Positions 17,624 to 26,057 of a stretch of 64,000 bases of DNA are shown here, piece after piece. Numbering within the stretch: position 1 is the stretch's first letter; each line of letters begins with the position of its first letter. The translations under genes and the position numbers were made by a program. The DNA is taken from contig DDGL01000014.1 of NCBI GenBank assembly GCA_002337605.1, positions 613,770-677,769 on the forward strand, in the 5' to 3' direction. The stretch comes from Flavobacteriaceae bacterium UBA1903. GTDB taxonomy: Bacteria > Bacteroidota > Bacteroidia > Flavobacteriales > Flavobacteriaceae. The notes beneath the pieces were generated by a model. It did not search any database. It was not told where the DNA came from and saw only the letters and a list, made by a program, of their open reading frames with translations.

Positions 17624-19012
17624 TTAATTATCCAGCTTTATTTGAGCCGCTTTTAATTTAAAAGATGCTGCTTTATTAGCATCTCCTTTCGCTTCATAGG
17701 CCAATCGTAATTGATCGTAAAAGTCACGTTCTACACGAGGGTCATCCAATAAAAAATCGAGCCCCGTCTCTAAACTTTCAATCGCGACATCATTAGTTCC
17801 AAGTCGGTTATGTGCAACGCCATTCAGCAAATACAAAAATGCTTGTGCGGGAAACGTTGCTAAAGCCTCTTCACTTAAATTCGCAGCTTCGGTATTTTTT
17901 TGAAGGTCCAATTGCAAGAGTAGCGTGTTTTTAAGTAAGCTGTAATTGTCGTCATCCAGTTTTACTCCCTTTTCGTAGAATCTCAACGCTACTTCTTTTT
18001 CTCCTTTGGATGCATAGTATTTACCAAGAGTTTCATACACTTCACCAGAGCCGTCGTTGTTAAAAGAAGCAACAACTGCATCTACGTTTGCTTCGTACGC
18101 GGGGTTTTCGTTTACAAAGCTAATAAAATCTGCCAGTACTTTGTATTTGCTTTCTTTTTCAATCTTGGTTGAATTGAACACAACGTCCATAGACTTAAAA
18201 GCCTTTTCTTTTTGTCCCGCATCCAAATAAAATTTATACAACGCAAAATGTACCAGTTCGCTTTCTGGCTGATTTTTTAATAACTCTTTTGCTGTTTCGA
18301 AAGCTTTCTCTGTATCGCCCTCTTCACTGTAAAGAAATATTAAGTTAAGGTAATCCTGTTCGTTTTCCGGATTCTCATCTATTTTATCCTGAAGGTTCGT
18401 AATGGCACCTTCACTATTGCCTGTTACTTTGTATATATTTCGTCTTAATGCATTTCTGTACGTGCTTTCTCCCCAGGCGTCGTCCAGCTCATCCAGTAGC
18501 TCTAATGCCTTATCGTATTGCTTGGTCCTGTTATAAAGATTTACCAGGTCCTCTTTGTAGTCTTCATCTTTTTTAATGAGCTTTTTTACCAGCGGAATCG
18601 CCTTATCGTATGCTCTCGTTTCGTAATACACGTCGTACAAAGCTTCTTGAACATCAATATTTGCAGGCTGTGAGGAAAGGACTGAATTAAAATTAGTTTC
18701 TGCTTCTTCGTACCTTTCTAATGCGGCCAAGTTCTTTCCCTTTTCAAAATTAACCACAGCTATATTTTCTTCATTCCCATTGGCAGCTCTTTCGGCACGT
18801 GCTAATGCGTCTAGTGCTAACTCATAATTTTCAATTCCTTTTTGTTTTAAAGCTTCAAAGAAATTTTCCTGAAATGCATCGGTCACTGTCCCCAGATCTT
18901 CATTCACTGTAGCGCTGTCTTCCTCGGGAGCTTTCTCTTCCTGGGCATAGGCTGCCGGGACGGAAAGTAAGATTCCGAGAATTACTATTACTATTTTTAT
19001 TGTTCTATTCAT
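17624..19012 (-). CDS. Periplasmic tetratricopeptide repeat protein
   Basis: 462 residues: a signal peptide (to AYA-Q, about residue 23), an acidic stretch, then at least ten TPR-like helix pairs covering most of the protein (YELALDALARAERAA, YEEAETNFNSVL, YDKAIPLVKKLI, YDKALELLDEL and others). TPR proteins are scaffolds; no enzyme domain is present. It is coupled to the DUF4292 lipoprotein with a one-base gap. This suggests a joint envelope role with the EnvC-like protein. Confidence 0.85.
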   Translation of the reverse strand: MNRTIKIVIVILGILLSVPAAYAQEEKAPEEDSATVNEDLGTVTDAFQENFFEALKQKGIENYELALDALARAERAANGNEENIAVVNFEKGKNLAALERYEEAETNFNSVLSSQPANIDVQEALYDVYYETRAYDKAIPLVKKLIKKDEDYKEDLVNLYNRTKQYDKALELLDELDDAWGESTYRNALRRNIYKVTGNSEGAITNLQDKIDENPENEQDYLNLIFLYSEEGDTEKAFETAKELLKNQPESELVHFALYKFYLDAGQKEKAFKSMDVVFNSTKIEKESKYKVLADFISFVNENPAYEANVDAVVASFNNDGSGEVYETLGKYYASKGEKEVALRFYEKGVKLDDDNYSLLKNTLLLQLDLQKNTEAANLSEEALATFPAQAFLYLLNGVAHNRLGTNDVAIESLETGLDFLLDDPRVERDFYDQLRLAYEAKGDANKAASFKLKAAQIKLDN

Positions 19013-19112
19013 TCAAAATCCCTCACCGAAACCTGCTTTTCAGCCTGTGGCTGATTGAAAAGTTTGACTCTCCCAAAGGAAAGTGATGATCCGGTTAATT
19101 AAAATTAAGTTT

Positions 19113-20129
19113 TTATTTCAATTGCGAATAATCACTAATGCTCACGTTGGTAAAATTACCATCAAACGTAGCGTGGTTGCCTATCATTGCGTTGTCCAAG
19201 GTAGCATTTTTAACTACCGATTGTGTCTGGATTATACTATTTTTAACGGTGCTATCCTCAATTATTGTGCCCTGACCTACTGAAACGTAAGGACCTACGG
19301 TGCTATTTTTAAGTACGACCTCTTCGGCTATAAAACACGGCTCAATAATTTTTGAATTTTCTTGCGTTATTTTTTTTGAGATTAGAGGCTCATTGGCTTC
19401 TGCTAAAAAACCTAACATGCGTTGATTAGTTTCTACGGTCACCTCTTTATTCCCACAGTCCATCCATTCGCTAACGGTACCTGTTTTAAATATTTTTCCG
19501 TCTGCCATCATACGCTTTATACCGTCGTTTATCTGGTATTCTCCTCCGTGAATGATGTTATTGTCCAAAACATATTGCAATTCGTTTTTAAGCACTGCTA
19601 CATCTTTAAAATAGTAAATCCCAATGACGGCCTGATCACTTACATAGGTTTCTGGCTTTTCAACGAGCTCGATAATTTCTTCTTTTTCATTCAGATTTAC
19701 CACTCCGTAGGCTTCCGGGTTTTCTACTTTTTTAGTCCAGATCACAGCATCGGCTTCTTTATCCAAATCGAAGTCGGCTCTAATTAAAGTGTCGGCATAG
19801 GCAATTACAGCGGGGCCGCTTAACGAAGGTTCGGCACACATAATGGCGTGGCCGGTTCCTTTTGGGTCTAACTGGCGATACATACTGGGTTTTGCACCAA
19901 GACTTTTTGCCAGTTCTTTTAAGCTTTCGACTACATCCTCTCCAAAGAATGCCGGGTCGCCCAGAATAAAAGCTATTTCGTCAATCTCTTCATTTAACAC
20001 CCCAGCGATATCGGCTACCAAACGGTGTACAATAGGTTTACCCGCTACGGGGATAAGAGGTTTTGGAACGGTTAAGGTATGTGGGCGAAGGCGGCTTCCA
20101 CGGCCTGCCATTGGGACAATAATCTTCAT
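19113..20129 (-). CDS. Sugar nucleotidyltransferase with C-terminal left-handed beta-helix
   Basis: A 338-residue protein with the nucleotidyltransferase signature (GRGSRLRPHTLTVPKPLIPVAGKP, about 9-32, given in parts: G-x-G-S-R-L-R-P and PKPLIPVAGKP) and HGGEYQINDGIKRM in the sugar-binding part. A C-terminal hexapeptide-repeat region (about 265-330) follows. It probably makes an NDP-sugar from sugar-1-phosphate, as in glucose-1-phosphate thymidylyl/uridylyltransferases; the base and sugar cannot be told. It lies in the run flippase-dut-this gene-TPR. The dispersed repeat at 20131 abuts its start. Confidence 0.85.
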   Translation of the reverse strand: MKIIVPMAGRGSRLRPHTLTVPKPLIPVAGKPIVHRLVADIAGVLNEEIDEIAFILGDPAFFGEDVVESLKELAKSLGAKPSMYRQLDPKGTGHAIMCAEPSLSGPAVIAYADTLIRADFDLDKEADAVIWTKKVENPEAYGVVNLNEKEEIIELVEKPETYVSDQAVIGIYYFKDVAVLKNELQYVLDNNIIHGGEYQINDGIKRMMADGKIFKTGTVSEWMDCGNKEVTVETNQRMLGFLAEANEPLISKKITQENSKIIEPCFIAEEVVLKNSTVGPYVSVGQGTIIEDSTVKNSIIQTQSVVKNATLDNAMIGNHATFDGNFTNVSISDYSQLK

Positions 20130-20130
20130 A

Positions 20131-20153
20131 TTTCGACTCCGCTCAATATGCGG
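20131..20153. repeat. Dispersed intergenic repeat, TTTCGACTCCGCTCA type
   Basis: TTTCGACTCCGCTCAATATGCGG immediately precedes the nucleotidyltransferase start (minus strand). It shares GCTCA-TATGCGG with the repeat at 20647, and TTCGACTCCGCTCA with copies at 5279 and 27438-27503. Confidence 0.7.
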
Positions 20154-20189
20154 TATTTTTTTATAACTGCTTACACAGTTTATTTATAT

Positions 20190-20627
20190 TTATTTAACTC
20201 CTGTTGAACCAAACCCTCCAGCACCGCGGTCTGTTTCAGAAAGTTCTTCAACTTCCTCAAAAACGGCACGTTCATGCTTGGCGATGACTAATTGAGCAAT
20301 ACGCTCGCCATTTTCTATGGTGAAATCTTCATTAGAGAGATTCACTAAAATAACGCCAATTTCGCCACGATAGTCTGCATCTATAGTTCCCGGACTGTTT
20401 AGAACGGTAATTCCTTTTTTTGCTGCCAGACCACTTCTTGGTCGTACTTGTGCCTCAAAACCAATAGGCAGCTCTATATAGAGGCCTGTTTTTACGATGG
20501 CACGTTGCAGTGGCTTTAGGGTAGAAGGTTCTGATACATTGGCACGGATATCCATTCCTGCGCTGGCTATGGTTTCATAACTGGGAAGTGGATGATTGGA
20601 TTTGTTGATTATTTTTATAGCTGTCAT
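20190..20627 (-). CDS. dut: Deoxyuridine 5'-triphosphate nucleotidohydrolase
   Basis: A trimeric-type dUTPase of 145 residues that hydrolyses dUTP to dUMP and pyrophosphate. All five motifs are visible: AGMDIRA (I), RPRSGLAAKKG (II), GTIDADYRGEIGV (III), GERIAQLV (IV) and the flexible GAGGFGSTG (V). The start at MTAIKI is preferred to an in-frame ATG 33 bases upstream, because that extension is encoded by a dispersed intergenic repeat (CTGAGCC...GGCTCAG). It is probably co-transcribed with the flippase. Confidence 0.95.
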   Translation of the reverse strand: MTAIKIINKSNHPLPSYETIASAGMDIRANVSEPSTLKPLQRAIVKTGLYIELPIGFEAQVRPRSGLAAKKGITVLNSPGTIDADYRGEIGVILVNLSNEDFTIENGERIAQLVIAKHERAVFEEVEELSETDRGAGGFGSTGVK

Positions 20628-20646
20628 GCTTCGGTTTTGGTTTATC

Positions 20647-20675
20647 CTGAGCCTGTACAAGGGCTCAGTATGCGG
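20647..20675. repeat. Dispersed repeat with small palindrome between dut and flippase
   Basis: CTGAGCC (20647-20653) and GGCTCAG (20662-20668) form a 7-bp hairpin with an 8-base loop, followed by TATGCGG, shared with the repeat at 20131-20153. Confidence 0.6.
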
Positions 20676-20681
20676 AAAAAT

Positions 20682-22142
20682 TTATTTGTTTATTATTCGT
20701 TTTAAGTCCTTTTTTTCTGAAAGAAATACGAGTAACAAAAATACCAATAATAATGCAGTTCCTATCACGAGATTGCCGTCAAAACCATAGAAGGCGATGG
20801 CCGAAAACACTACAGAGAGCACTAAATAACCCCCTATTTTCTTAAGGTCATAAGGAACAGGATAGTATTTTCTTCCGAAGAAATACGAAAGTAACATCAT
20901 AGTTCCGTACGCAGCCAGGGTTGCAATGGCAGACCCCATATAACTCATTATAGGTATTAAAACGTAGTTTAACACTAACGTCAAGAGTGCTCCCACAATT
21001 GAAATATAAGCACCAAAGCGGGTCCTGTCTGTCACCTTGTACCATACAGAAAGGTTGTGATATATCCCTAAACAGAGGTTTGCCAGCAGAATAATAGGTA
21101 CAATGGAAAGTGCTACCCAGTATTCAGGATCTGCAATTAGAATTTCTTTAAAAATATCTATGTAAACAATTACAACTAATAAAATCAAGCTCCCAAAGAT
21201 GGAGAAATACTTGGTAATAGTAGCATAGGTGGTTTTTGCATTGGTCTCCTTAGCGTGGTTAAAGAAAAAAGGTTCAATCCCCAGGCGGAATGCTGTGGCA
21301 AAAAGCGTCATAAAAACCCCAAGTTTGTAGCAGGCAGCGTACACACCTACTTCGGCTTCTGCAATGTTCTCTGGCAACAAATATTTCAGCATAATTTTAT
21401 CGAAAGCTTCATTAATACTGAAAGCGACACCGGCAATTAACACTGGGAAGGCGTATTTCAGCATTTGTTTCCACAGTTTTTTATGGAAGCTGAAGCCAAT
21501 TTTAAAGTAAAGTGGAAGTAATAATAGTAGTGTGATACCACTTGCGATTACGTTGGAAATAAAAACATACACAACTTTATTTTCTTCGGTATAGATGGTG
21601 TTCCAAAAAGTGTCTGAAGTTTCAGCAACCAATTTTGGGAGTACTAAAAAGAAAAAGAGGTTGCACCCTAAATTAATACAAACATTCAAAATTTTGATGA
21701 TGGCATAGCGCATAGGCCGCTCATTTGCCCGAAACCAGGCGAAAGGTAAAATTACCAAAGCGTCCAATGCGAGAATAAGTAATGCGTAGGTGACGTATTC
21801 GATTTTAAACTCTATTACTGTGGCAATCTGTTCTCTGAAGAGCATTGTAACAACCAAAAACAAGAGTGCTGTAGCTGTGAGCGAAGTAAGCACTGTAGCT
21901 TCTACCGTCTTTTTTTGATCTGCATGTTTATTGATAAAACGGAAGAAAGCAGTTTCCATCCCGTAGGAAAGCAATACATTTCCTAAGATTATATAACTCA
22001 TCAATGTAGCATAGATCCCAAACGAGGCAGGCTCCATAACAGACGTATAAAGCGGCACTAAAACAATAGCTAACGCACGCGGTAGCACGGTTGCTAGCCC
22101 ATAAATAAAAGTTTGTTGAAAGAGTTTTTTAAAGATGCTCAA
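20682..22142 (-). CDS. Polysaccharide flippase (Wzx/MATE-like MOP family), TTG start
   Basis: A 486-residue integral membrane protein with about 14 predicted helices, starting at a TTG codon. The N-terminus (TFIYGLATVLPRALAIVLVPLYTSVM) is typical of the polysaccharide-exporter branch of the MOP superfamily. It would flip lipid-linked oligosaccharide across the inner membrane. It differs from the second flippase at 60661. Its location beside a nucleotidyltransferase and the TPR/DUF4292/EnvC run suggests a conserved envelope glycan rather than the capsule. Confidence 0.85.
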   Translation of the reverse strand: MSIFKKLFQQTFIYGLATVLPRALAIVLVPLYTSVMEPASFGIYATLMSYIILGNVLLSYGMETAFFRFINKHADQKKTVEATVLTSLTATALLFLVVTMLFREQIATVIEFKIEYVTYALLILALDALVILPFAWFRANERPMRYAIIKILNVCINLGCNLFFFLVLPKLVAETSDTFWNTIYTEENKVVYVFISNVIASGITLLLLLPLYFKIGFSFHKKLWKQMLKYAFPVLIAGVAFSINEAFDKIMLKYLLPENIAEAEVGVYAACYKLGVFMTLFATAFRLGIEPFFFNHAKETNAKTTYATITKYFSIFGSLILLVVIVYIDIFKEILIADPEYWVALSIVPIILLANLCLGIYHNLSVWYKVTDRTRFGAYISIVGALLTLVLNYVLIPIMSYMGSAIATLAAYGTMMLLSYFFGRKYYPVPYDLKKIGGYLVLSVVFSAIAFYGFDGNLVIGTALLLVFLLLVFLSEKKDLKRIINK

Positions 22143-22175
22143 TACGAGGATTTTTACCGCGTAAAAGTAGAGAAA

Positions 22176-22697
22176 TTAATTGTCACCTTTAGGATTGCTA
22201 GTTGGATACGCCAACATTTCTTTACGTTCTAGATTTTCAATTCTAAAATAATTTGTTTTTCCGTTGAATACATAGCTTATAACAGCTTCGTCATCGTATA
22301 ATTGAAAGGGAATTTTTTTTGGTGGTGTATTGGCAGCTTCATTTATAGGGTTGCTGTCCATAATAATATCACGCCTGGGTTCATTCTTAAAATACCCCAC
22401 ATATTGCACACGAACGGCAGGAGAGGTAACAACCTGAGTTTGTTTCCCTCTAAAATAGATCTCCTTAAAGACAACGCCTTGTTGGATGTCGCTAAAATTT
22501 ACAAAAACGTTGACCCCACTCCCTCCTTCTGGTGTGCCCGCAGCCCATAGTTGATAGGAGGCCTCCTCTATACTAAAGGGCGGGTTGTCTTCAAACGCAA
22601 GGTATGAAGTATTGGTGTTTCCACTTCCACAGTTAGCAAAACTGCAAAGCACTACTGAGAGCATAATCGTTACCCGTATTTTTGAAAATAATTTCAT
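22176..22697 (-). CDS. Small lipoprotein of unknown function
   Basis: 173 residues starting at MKLFSKIRV, with a signal peptide ending FANC (lipidated Cys near residue 23). The mature part (SGNTNTSYLAFEDNPPFSIEEASYQLW) is a compact beta-rich domain I do not recognise; no enzyme motif is visible. The upstream in-frame start, 60 bases earlier, is rejected because this ATG begins the signal peptide. It lies between the flippase and a small beta-barrel gene, all on the same strand. Confidence 0.75.
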   Translation of the reverse strand: MKLFSKIRVTIMLSVVLCSFANCGSGNTNTSYLAFEDNPPFSIEEASYQLWAAGTPEGGSGVNVFVNFSDIQQGVVFKEIYFRGKQTQVVTSPAVRVQYVGYFKNEPRRDIIMDSNPINEAANTPPKKIPFQLYDDEAVISYVFNGKTNYFRIENLERKEMLAYPTSNPKGDN

Positions 22698-22730
22698 GGT
22701 TAAATTTATAAAGTAGAAGTCCATTTTGTA

Positions 22731-22757
22731 CGAAGGTACCATTATTTGAGAACTCAA
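22731..22757 (-). promoter_or_regulatory. Candidate promoter for the small lipoprotein gene
   Basis: On the minus strand TTG (22755-22757), a 16-base spacer, then TACCTTCG (22731-22738) is one base from TAnnTTTG. It lies 34 bases before the ATG. Confidence 0.3.
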
Positions 22758-22776
22758 CGAATTTAGCCGAGGCGTA

Positions 22777-23316
22777 TTAGCGGAGTTTGTAATTAAAGCC
22801 TATAAAAACTCCAATCCCATCGGCCGAGTCAGCTCCAAAGGTGATGTTATTTGCATCGAAATAAGGGACCAGAACTTTTAATGATAATTTTTCAAGCATT
22901 TTAATGTTCAGTCCAGCACCTATGCTAAATATGGTTAAAGCACTATTCTCTGCAATCCCTTGGGTCTGGTCTTCAAATCCGTATCCATATCCTAACTGGC
23001 CATACCAGTGAAATTTGGGGTTGTTAATAAAATAGTATTGAACTGAGGGCATCATGCTGTATGAACGTATGGTCGTTTCGGAATCGCTTTTAAACAGGGA
23101 ATTGTTGCTGGTGATAAAGTTGGCACTTACCGATGCTTGGTCAAAAACAAAAAATTCGGCGCCAAACAGTCCTATAAGCCCAAGATCGTCATTCCCAACT
23201 GTAGTCAAGGGAGAGGCGAGTATAGAGGCATGAATATCGCCTTTGGTGTTTTGGGAGTTGACTGATAGCGTCGTACTAAGTAAAATGGTACACAGGAGTA
23301 CCTGTAGATTCTTCAT
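22777..23316 (-). CDS. Small outer-membrane beta-barrel protein
   Basis: 179 residues with a signal peptide (to VNS-Q, about residue 22), then alternating amphipathic strands (FHWYGQLGYGYGFE, IFSIGAGLNIKMLEKLSLKV) and a C-terminal strand ending FIGFNYKLR. This is the OmpA/OmpW-like or PorT-like eight-stranded barrel pattern. No OmpA peptidoglycan-binding domain follows. Function unknown. Confidence 0.75.
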   Translation of the reverse strand: MKNLQVLLCTILLSTTLSVNSQNTKGDIHASILASPLTTVGNDDLGLIGLFGAEFFVFDQASVSANFITSNNSLFKSDSETTIRSYSMMPSVQYYFINNPKFHWYGQLGYGYGFEDQTQGIAENSALTIFSIGAGLNIKMLEKLSLKVLVPYFDANNITFGADSADGIGVFIGFNYKLR

Positions 23317-23372
23317 AATTAAAATTTAGAGTAGTTAAAATTGAATCATCAACTACCATTCCAAATTCCTAC

Positions 23373-23402
23373 AAAAAAAGAACCCCCCGAAAATCGGAGG
23401 GT
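23373..23402 (-). terminator. Intrinsic terminator of the ATP synthase operon
   Basis: On the minus strand ACCCTCCGA-TTT-TCGGGGGGT (one mismatch in a 9-bp stem) is followed by TTC and a run of seven T. It lies about 70 bases after the atpG stop and shows that no further atp gene follows. Confidence 0.8.
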
Positions 23403-23425
23403 GTATTGAGTATAAGCTTTAGGTA

Positions 23426-23470
23426 TTAGGCAAGTGCTTCACCACTTGGTGATAATTGGCTCGCGCCAGA
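23426..23470 (-). other. In-frame 14-codon extension after the atpG stop
   Basis: Reading past the atpG TAA in the same frame gives SGASQLSPSGEALA and then TAA. It ends with GEALA, echoing the GGAEALAG end of the annotated protein. It may be an ancestral C-terminus cut off by a nonsense change, or a small tail duplication. No suppressor signal is visible. Confidence 0.55.
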
Positions 23471-24343
23471 TTATCCCGCAAGTGCCTCAGCTCCACCAAC
23501 AATCTCTAAGATCTCATTGGTAATAGCTGCCTGACGTGCTTTATTATATTTCAATTTAAGATCATCGCGTAGTTCGGTTGCGTTGTCGGTTGCTTTGTGC
23601 ATCGCCGTCATACGGGCACCGTGCTCACTGGCTACAGAGTCTCTTATGGCTTTAAATAATTGTGTTTTTAAACTCTTAGGAATCAATCCTTCAACAATCT
23701 CTTCTTTTGAAGGCTCAAAAATGTAGTTTGGGATTGATTTGTTATCAACTCCTTCTTCCTGTTTACGTGGTAAAATAGGTAAGAACTGCTCACGCATTAC
23801 TTCTTGAGTGGCTGCGTTTTTAAAGTGGTTGTACGTTAAGATAATCTTGTCGTATGTTCCTTCAGCAAAACTAGTCATTAATGCATCTGCTATTTCAGAG
23901 ACACTCTCATACGTAAGGTCATCAAAAATTTCAGAGTTGAACGAAATTACCGTTCCGTTCTTTTTCAGAATATCGTTCCCTTTTTTACCCAAGGTTATAA
24001 AATCTACCTGCTTTCCAGCGTAGGTTTCATTTTTCAATGCTTGTGAAGCCTTTATTACATTGGTGTTAAAAGCTCCCGCCAACCCACGGTTAGAGGTAAT
24101 GGCTACCACCAAGACTTTGTTTACTTCTCTTTGTTCAGAAAAAGTACTTCCGCTATCTGCATCTAACGTTGCACTTAGATTTTGTAATAACTCGGTTAAT
24201 TTTTCAGAATAGGGACGCATTGCTGTAATAGCGTCCTGGGCTTTTTTCAATTTTGCAGCAGATACCATTTTCATGGCACTGGTAATCTGCATCGTTGAAC
24301 TTACCGATGTTATTCTGTTTCTAATTTCCTTAAGATTCGCCAT
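23471..24343 (-). CDS. atpG: ATP synthase F1 subunit gamma
   Basis: The central rotor stalk of F1, 290 residues. The N-terminal helix (ANLKEIRNRITSVSSTMQITSAMKMVSAAKL) and C-terminal helix (SEHGARMTAMHKATDNATELRDDLKLKYNKARQAAITNEILEIVGG; shortened here to key parts RMTAM and ARQAAITNEI) are the conserved coiled-coil elements, and TSNRGLAGAFN is present. It is the last gene of the cluster: atpD and atpC do not follow. The stop is followed by an in-frame 14-codon open stretch. Confidence 0.96.
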   Translation of the reverse strand: MANLKEIRNRITSVSSTMQITSAMKMVSAAKLKKAQDAITAMRPYSEKLTELLQNLSATLDADSGSTFSEQREVNKVLVVAITSNRGLAGAFNTNVIKASQALKNETYAGKQVDFITLGKKGNDILKKNGTVISFNSEIFDDLTYESVSEIADALMTSFAEGTYDKIILTYNHFKNAATQEVMREQFLPILPRKQEEGVDNKSIPNYIFEPSKEEIVEGLIPKSLKTQLFKAIRDSVASEHGARMTAMHKATDNATELRDDLKLKYNKARQAAITNEILEIVGGAEALAG

Positions 24344-24376
24344 GCTGTTTAGTTATATTTAATAACAATTAGGCCA

Positions 24377-24411
24377 AACACCCCCCTAAGCCCCCCTCAA
24401 GGGGGAAGTGG
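24377..24411. repeat. Dispersed repeat, CCCCTAA-CCCCTCAAGGGG type, copy 1
   Basis: AAACACCCCCCTAAGCCCC continues with CCTCAAGGGGGAAG in the 79-base gap between atpA and atpG. CCCCC-TCAA-GGGGG can form a tight hairpin. It aligns base for base with the copy at 35407-35440, in the same orientation. Confidence 0.75.
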
Positions 24412-24422
24412 GTTCGGTTAAA

Positions 24423-26003
24423 TTATTTTTTATACTTTGCTGAAAGGTCTGCGGCAACTGTAGACAAGGTATCTGTTACTTCGTCTGTTAATTTACCTGC
24501 TTTCAACGTGTCCAGAATGCCTCTGTGCTTAGCATTCAGCATTTCCAGATAGTCTCTTTCAAATTCTTTAACTTTCTCTACCGGTACGTTACGCAACAAG
24601 TTCTTAGAACCTGCATAAATAATCGCAATTTGATCTTCTACCGTATAGGGTGTGTTTTCAGCTTGCTTTAAGATCTCTACGTTACGCTTTCCTTTTTCAA
24701 TTACATTCAAGGTTGCAGCATCCAGGTCTGATCCGAACTTCGCAAACGCTTCCAATTCACGGAACGCTGCCTGATCCAGTTTTAAGGTACCTGATACTTT
24801 TTTCATCGACTTGATCTGAGCGTTACCACCCACACGAGATACCGAGATACCTACGTTAATCGCCGGACGTACCCCAGAGTTAAACAAGTCACCATCTAAG
24901 AATATCTGTCCATCGGTAATCGAAATTACGTTGGTTGGGATATATGCCGAAACGTCACCCGCTTGTGTTTCAATAATAGGAAGAGCCGTTAAAGATCCTC
25001 CTCCTTTTACGATTCCTTTCAAAGATTCTGGAAGGTCGTTCATTTCTTTTGCGATACCATCATCTGCAATTACTTTCGCTGCACGTTCCAATAACCTTGA
25101 GTGCAAGAAGAATACATCCCCAGGGTATGCCTCACGTCCCGGTGGGCGACGTAATAATAATGATACCTCACGGTATGCAACGGCTTGTTTAGACAAGTCA
25201 TCAAACACAATTAAGGCTGGTCTTCCCGTATCACGGAAATACTCTCCAATGGCAGCACCTGCGAAAGGAGCATATACCTGCATTGGTGCAGGATCACTGG
25301 CGTTTGCAGCTACGATAGTTGTGTATGCCAATGCTCCAGCATCTTCCAGCACTTGTGCAATGTTTGCTACGGTTGAAGCTTTTTGCCCAATCGCAACATA
25401 GATACAATATACTGGCTCGCCAGCATCGTAAAATTCTTTCTGGTTCAGGATGGTATCGATACAAACAGTAGACTTCCCTGTTTGACGGTCACCAATTACC
25501 AATTCACGCTGTCCACGTCCTACCGGGATCATCGCGTCAATAGATTTGATTCCTGTTTGTAGTGGCTCTGTTACCGGCTGACGATAAATTACCCCTGGTG
25601 CTTTACGCTCCAGTGGCATTTCGTACAACTCTCCTTCAATAGCTCCTTTACCGTCGATAGGCTGTCCAAGCGTGTTTACCACACGACCAACAATACCTTC
25701 CCCTACATTAATAGAAGCAATACGTTGAGTACGCTTTACGGTAGCGCCTTCGGCAATACCTCTGGATGGTCCTAACAATACAACCCCTACGTTATCTTCT
25801 TCCAGGTTCAAAACGATACCTTCCATACCATTATCGAACGCTACTAATTCTCCGTATTCGGCGTTGGCAAGCCCGTATACACGTGCAATACCATCACCTA
25901 CGGTTAATACTGTTCCTACTTCGTCCAATGAAGCGGTTGCCTCAAAGCCTGTAAGTTGTTGTTTTAAGATTGCTGAAACTTCAGCTGGTTTAACTTCTGC
26001 CAT
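24423..26003 (-). CDS. atpA: ATP synthase F1 subunit alpha
   Basis: 526 residues; the non-catalytic nucleotide-binding subunit of F1. Walker A is GDRQTGKS (171-178), and the signature PAINVGISVSRVGG (alpha/beta family) is present, as is the RELVIGDRQ context. The N-terminal beta-barrel and C-terminal helical domains are complete. A 7-bp tandem repeat lies just upstream of its start and a dispersed repeat just downstream of its stop. Confidence 0.98.
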   Translation of the reverse strand: MAEVKPAEVSAILKQQLTGFEATASLDEVGTVLTVGDGIARVYGLANAEYGELVAFDNGMEGIVLNLEEDNVGVVLLGPSRGIAEGATVKRTQRIASINVGEGIVGRVVNTLGQPIDGKGAIEGELYEMPLERKAPGVIYRQPVTEPLQTGIKSIDAMIPVGRGQRELVIGDRQTGKSTVCIDTILNQKEFYDAGEPVYCIYVAIGQKASTVANIAQVLEDAGALAYTTIVAANASDPAPMQVYAPFAGAAIGEYFRDTGRPALIVFDDLSKQAVAYREVSLLLRRPPGREAYPGDVFFLHSRLLERAAKVIADDGIAKEMNDLPESLKGIVKGGGSLTALPIIETQAGDVSAYIPTNVISITDGQIFLDGDLFNSGVRPAINVGISVSRVGGNAQIKSMKKVSGTLKLDQAAFRELEAFAKFGSDLDAATLNVIEKGKRNVEILKQAENTPYTVEDQIAIIYAGSKNLLRNVPVEKVKEFERDYLEMLNAKHRGILDTLKAGKLTDEVTDTLSTVAADLSAKYKK

Positions 26004-26013
26004 TTTCTTAGAT

Positions 26014-26041
26014 TTTAGACGTTAGACTTTAGACGTTAGAC
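26014..26041. repeat. Heptanucleotide tandem repeat (KTTAGAC x4) between atpH and atpA
   Basis: TTTAGAC, GTTAGAC, TTTAGAC, GTTAGAC: four exact 7-base units alternating only at the first base, filling half of the 54-base gap. Confidence 0.85.
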
Positions 26042-26057
26042 GCCTTTGTCTTATCTA

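Noticed and set aside
24931..25401. Open frame of 156 codons antisense to atpA.
   Set aside because: Composition is that of a shadow frame of a highly conserved gene.
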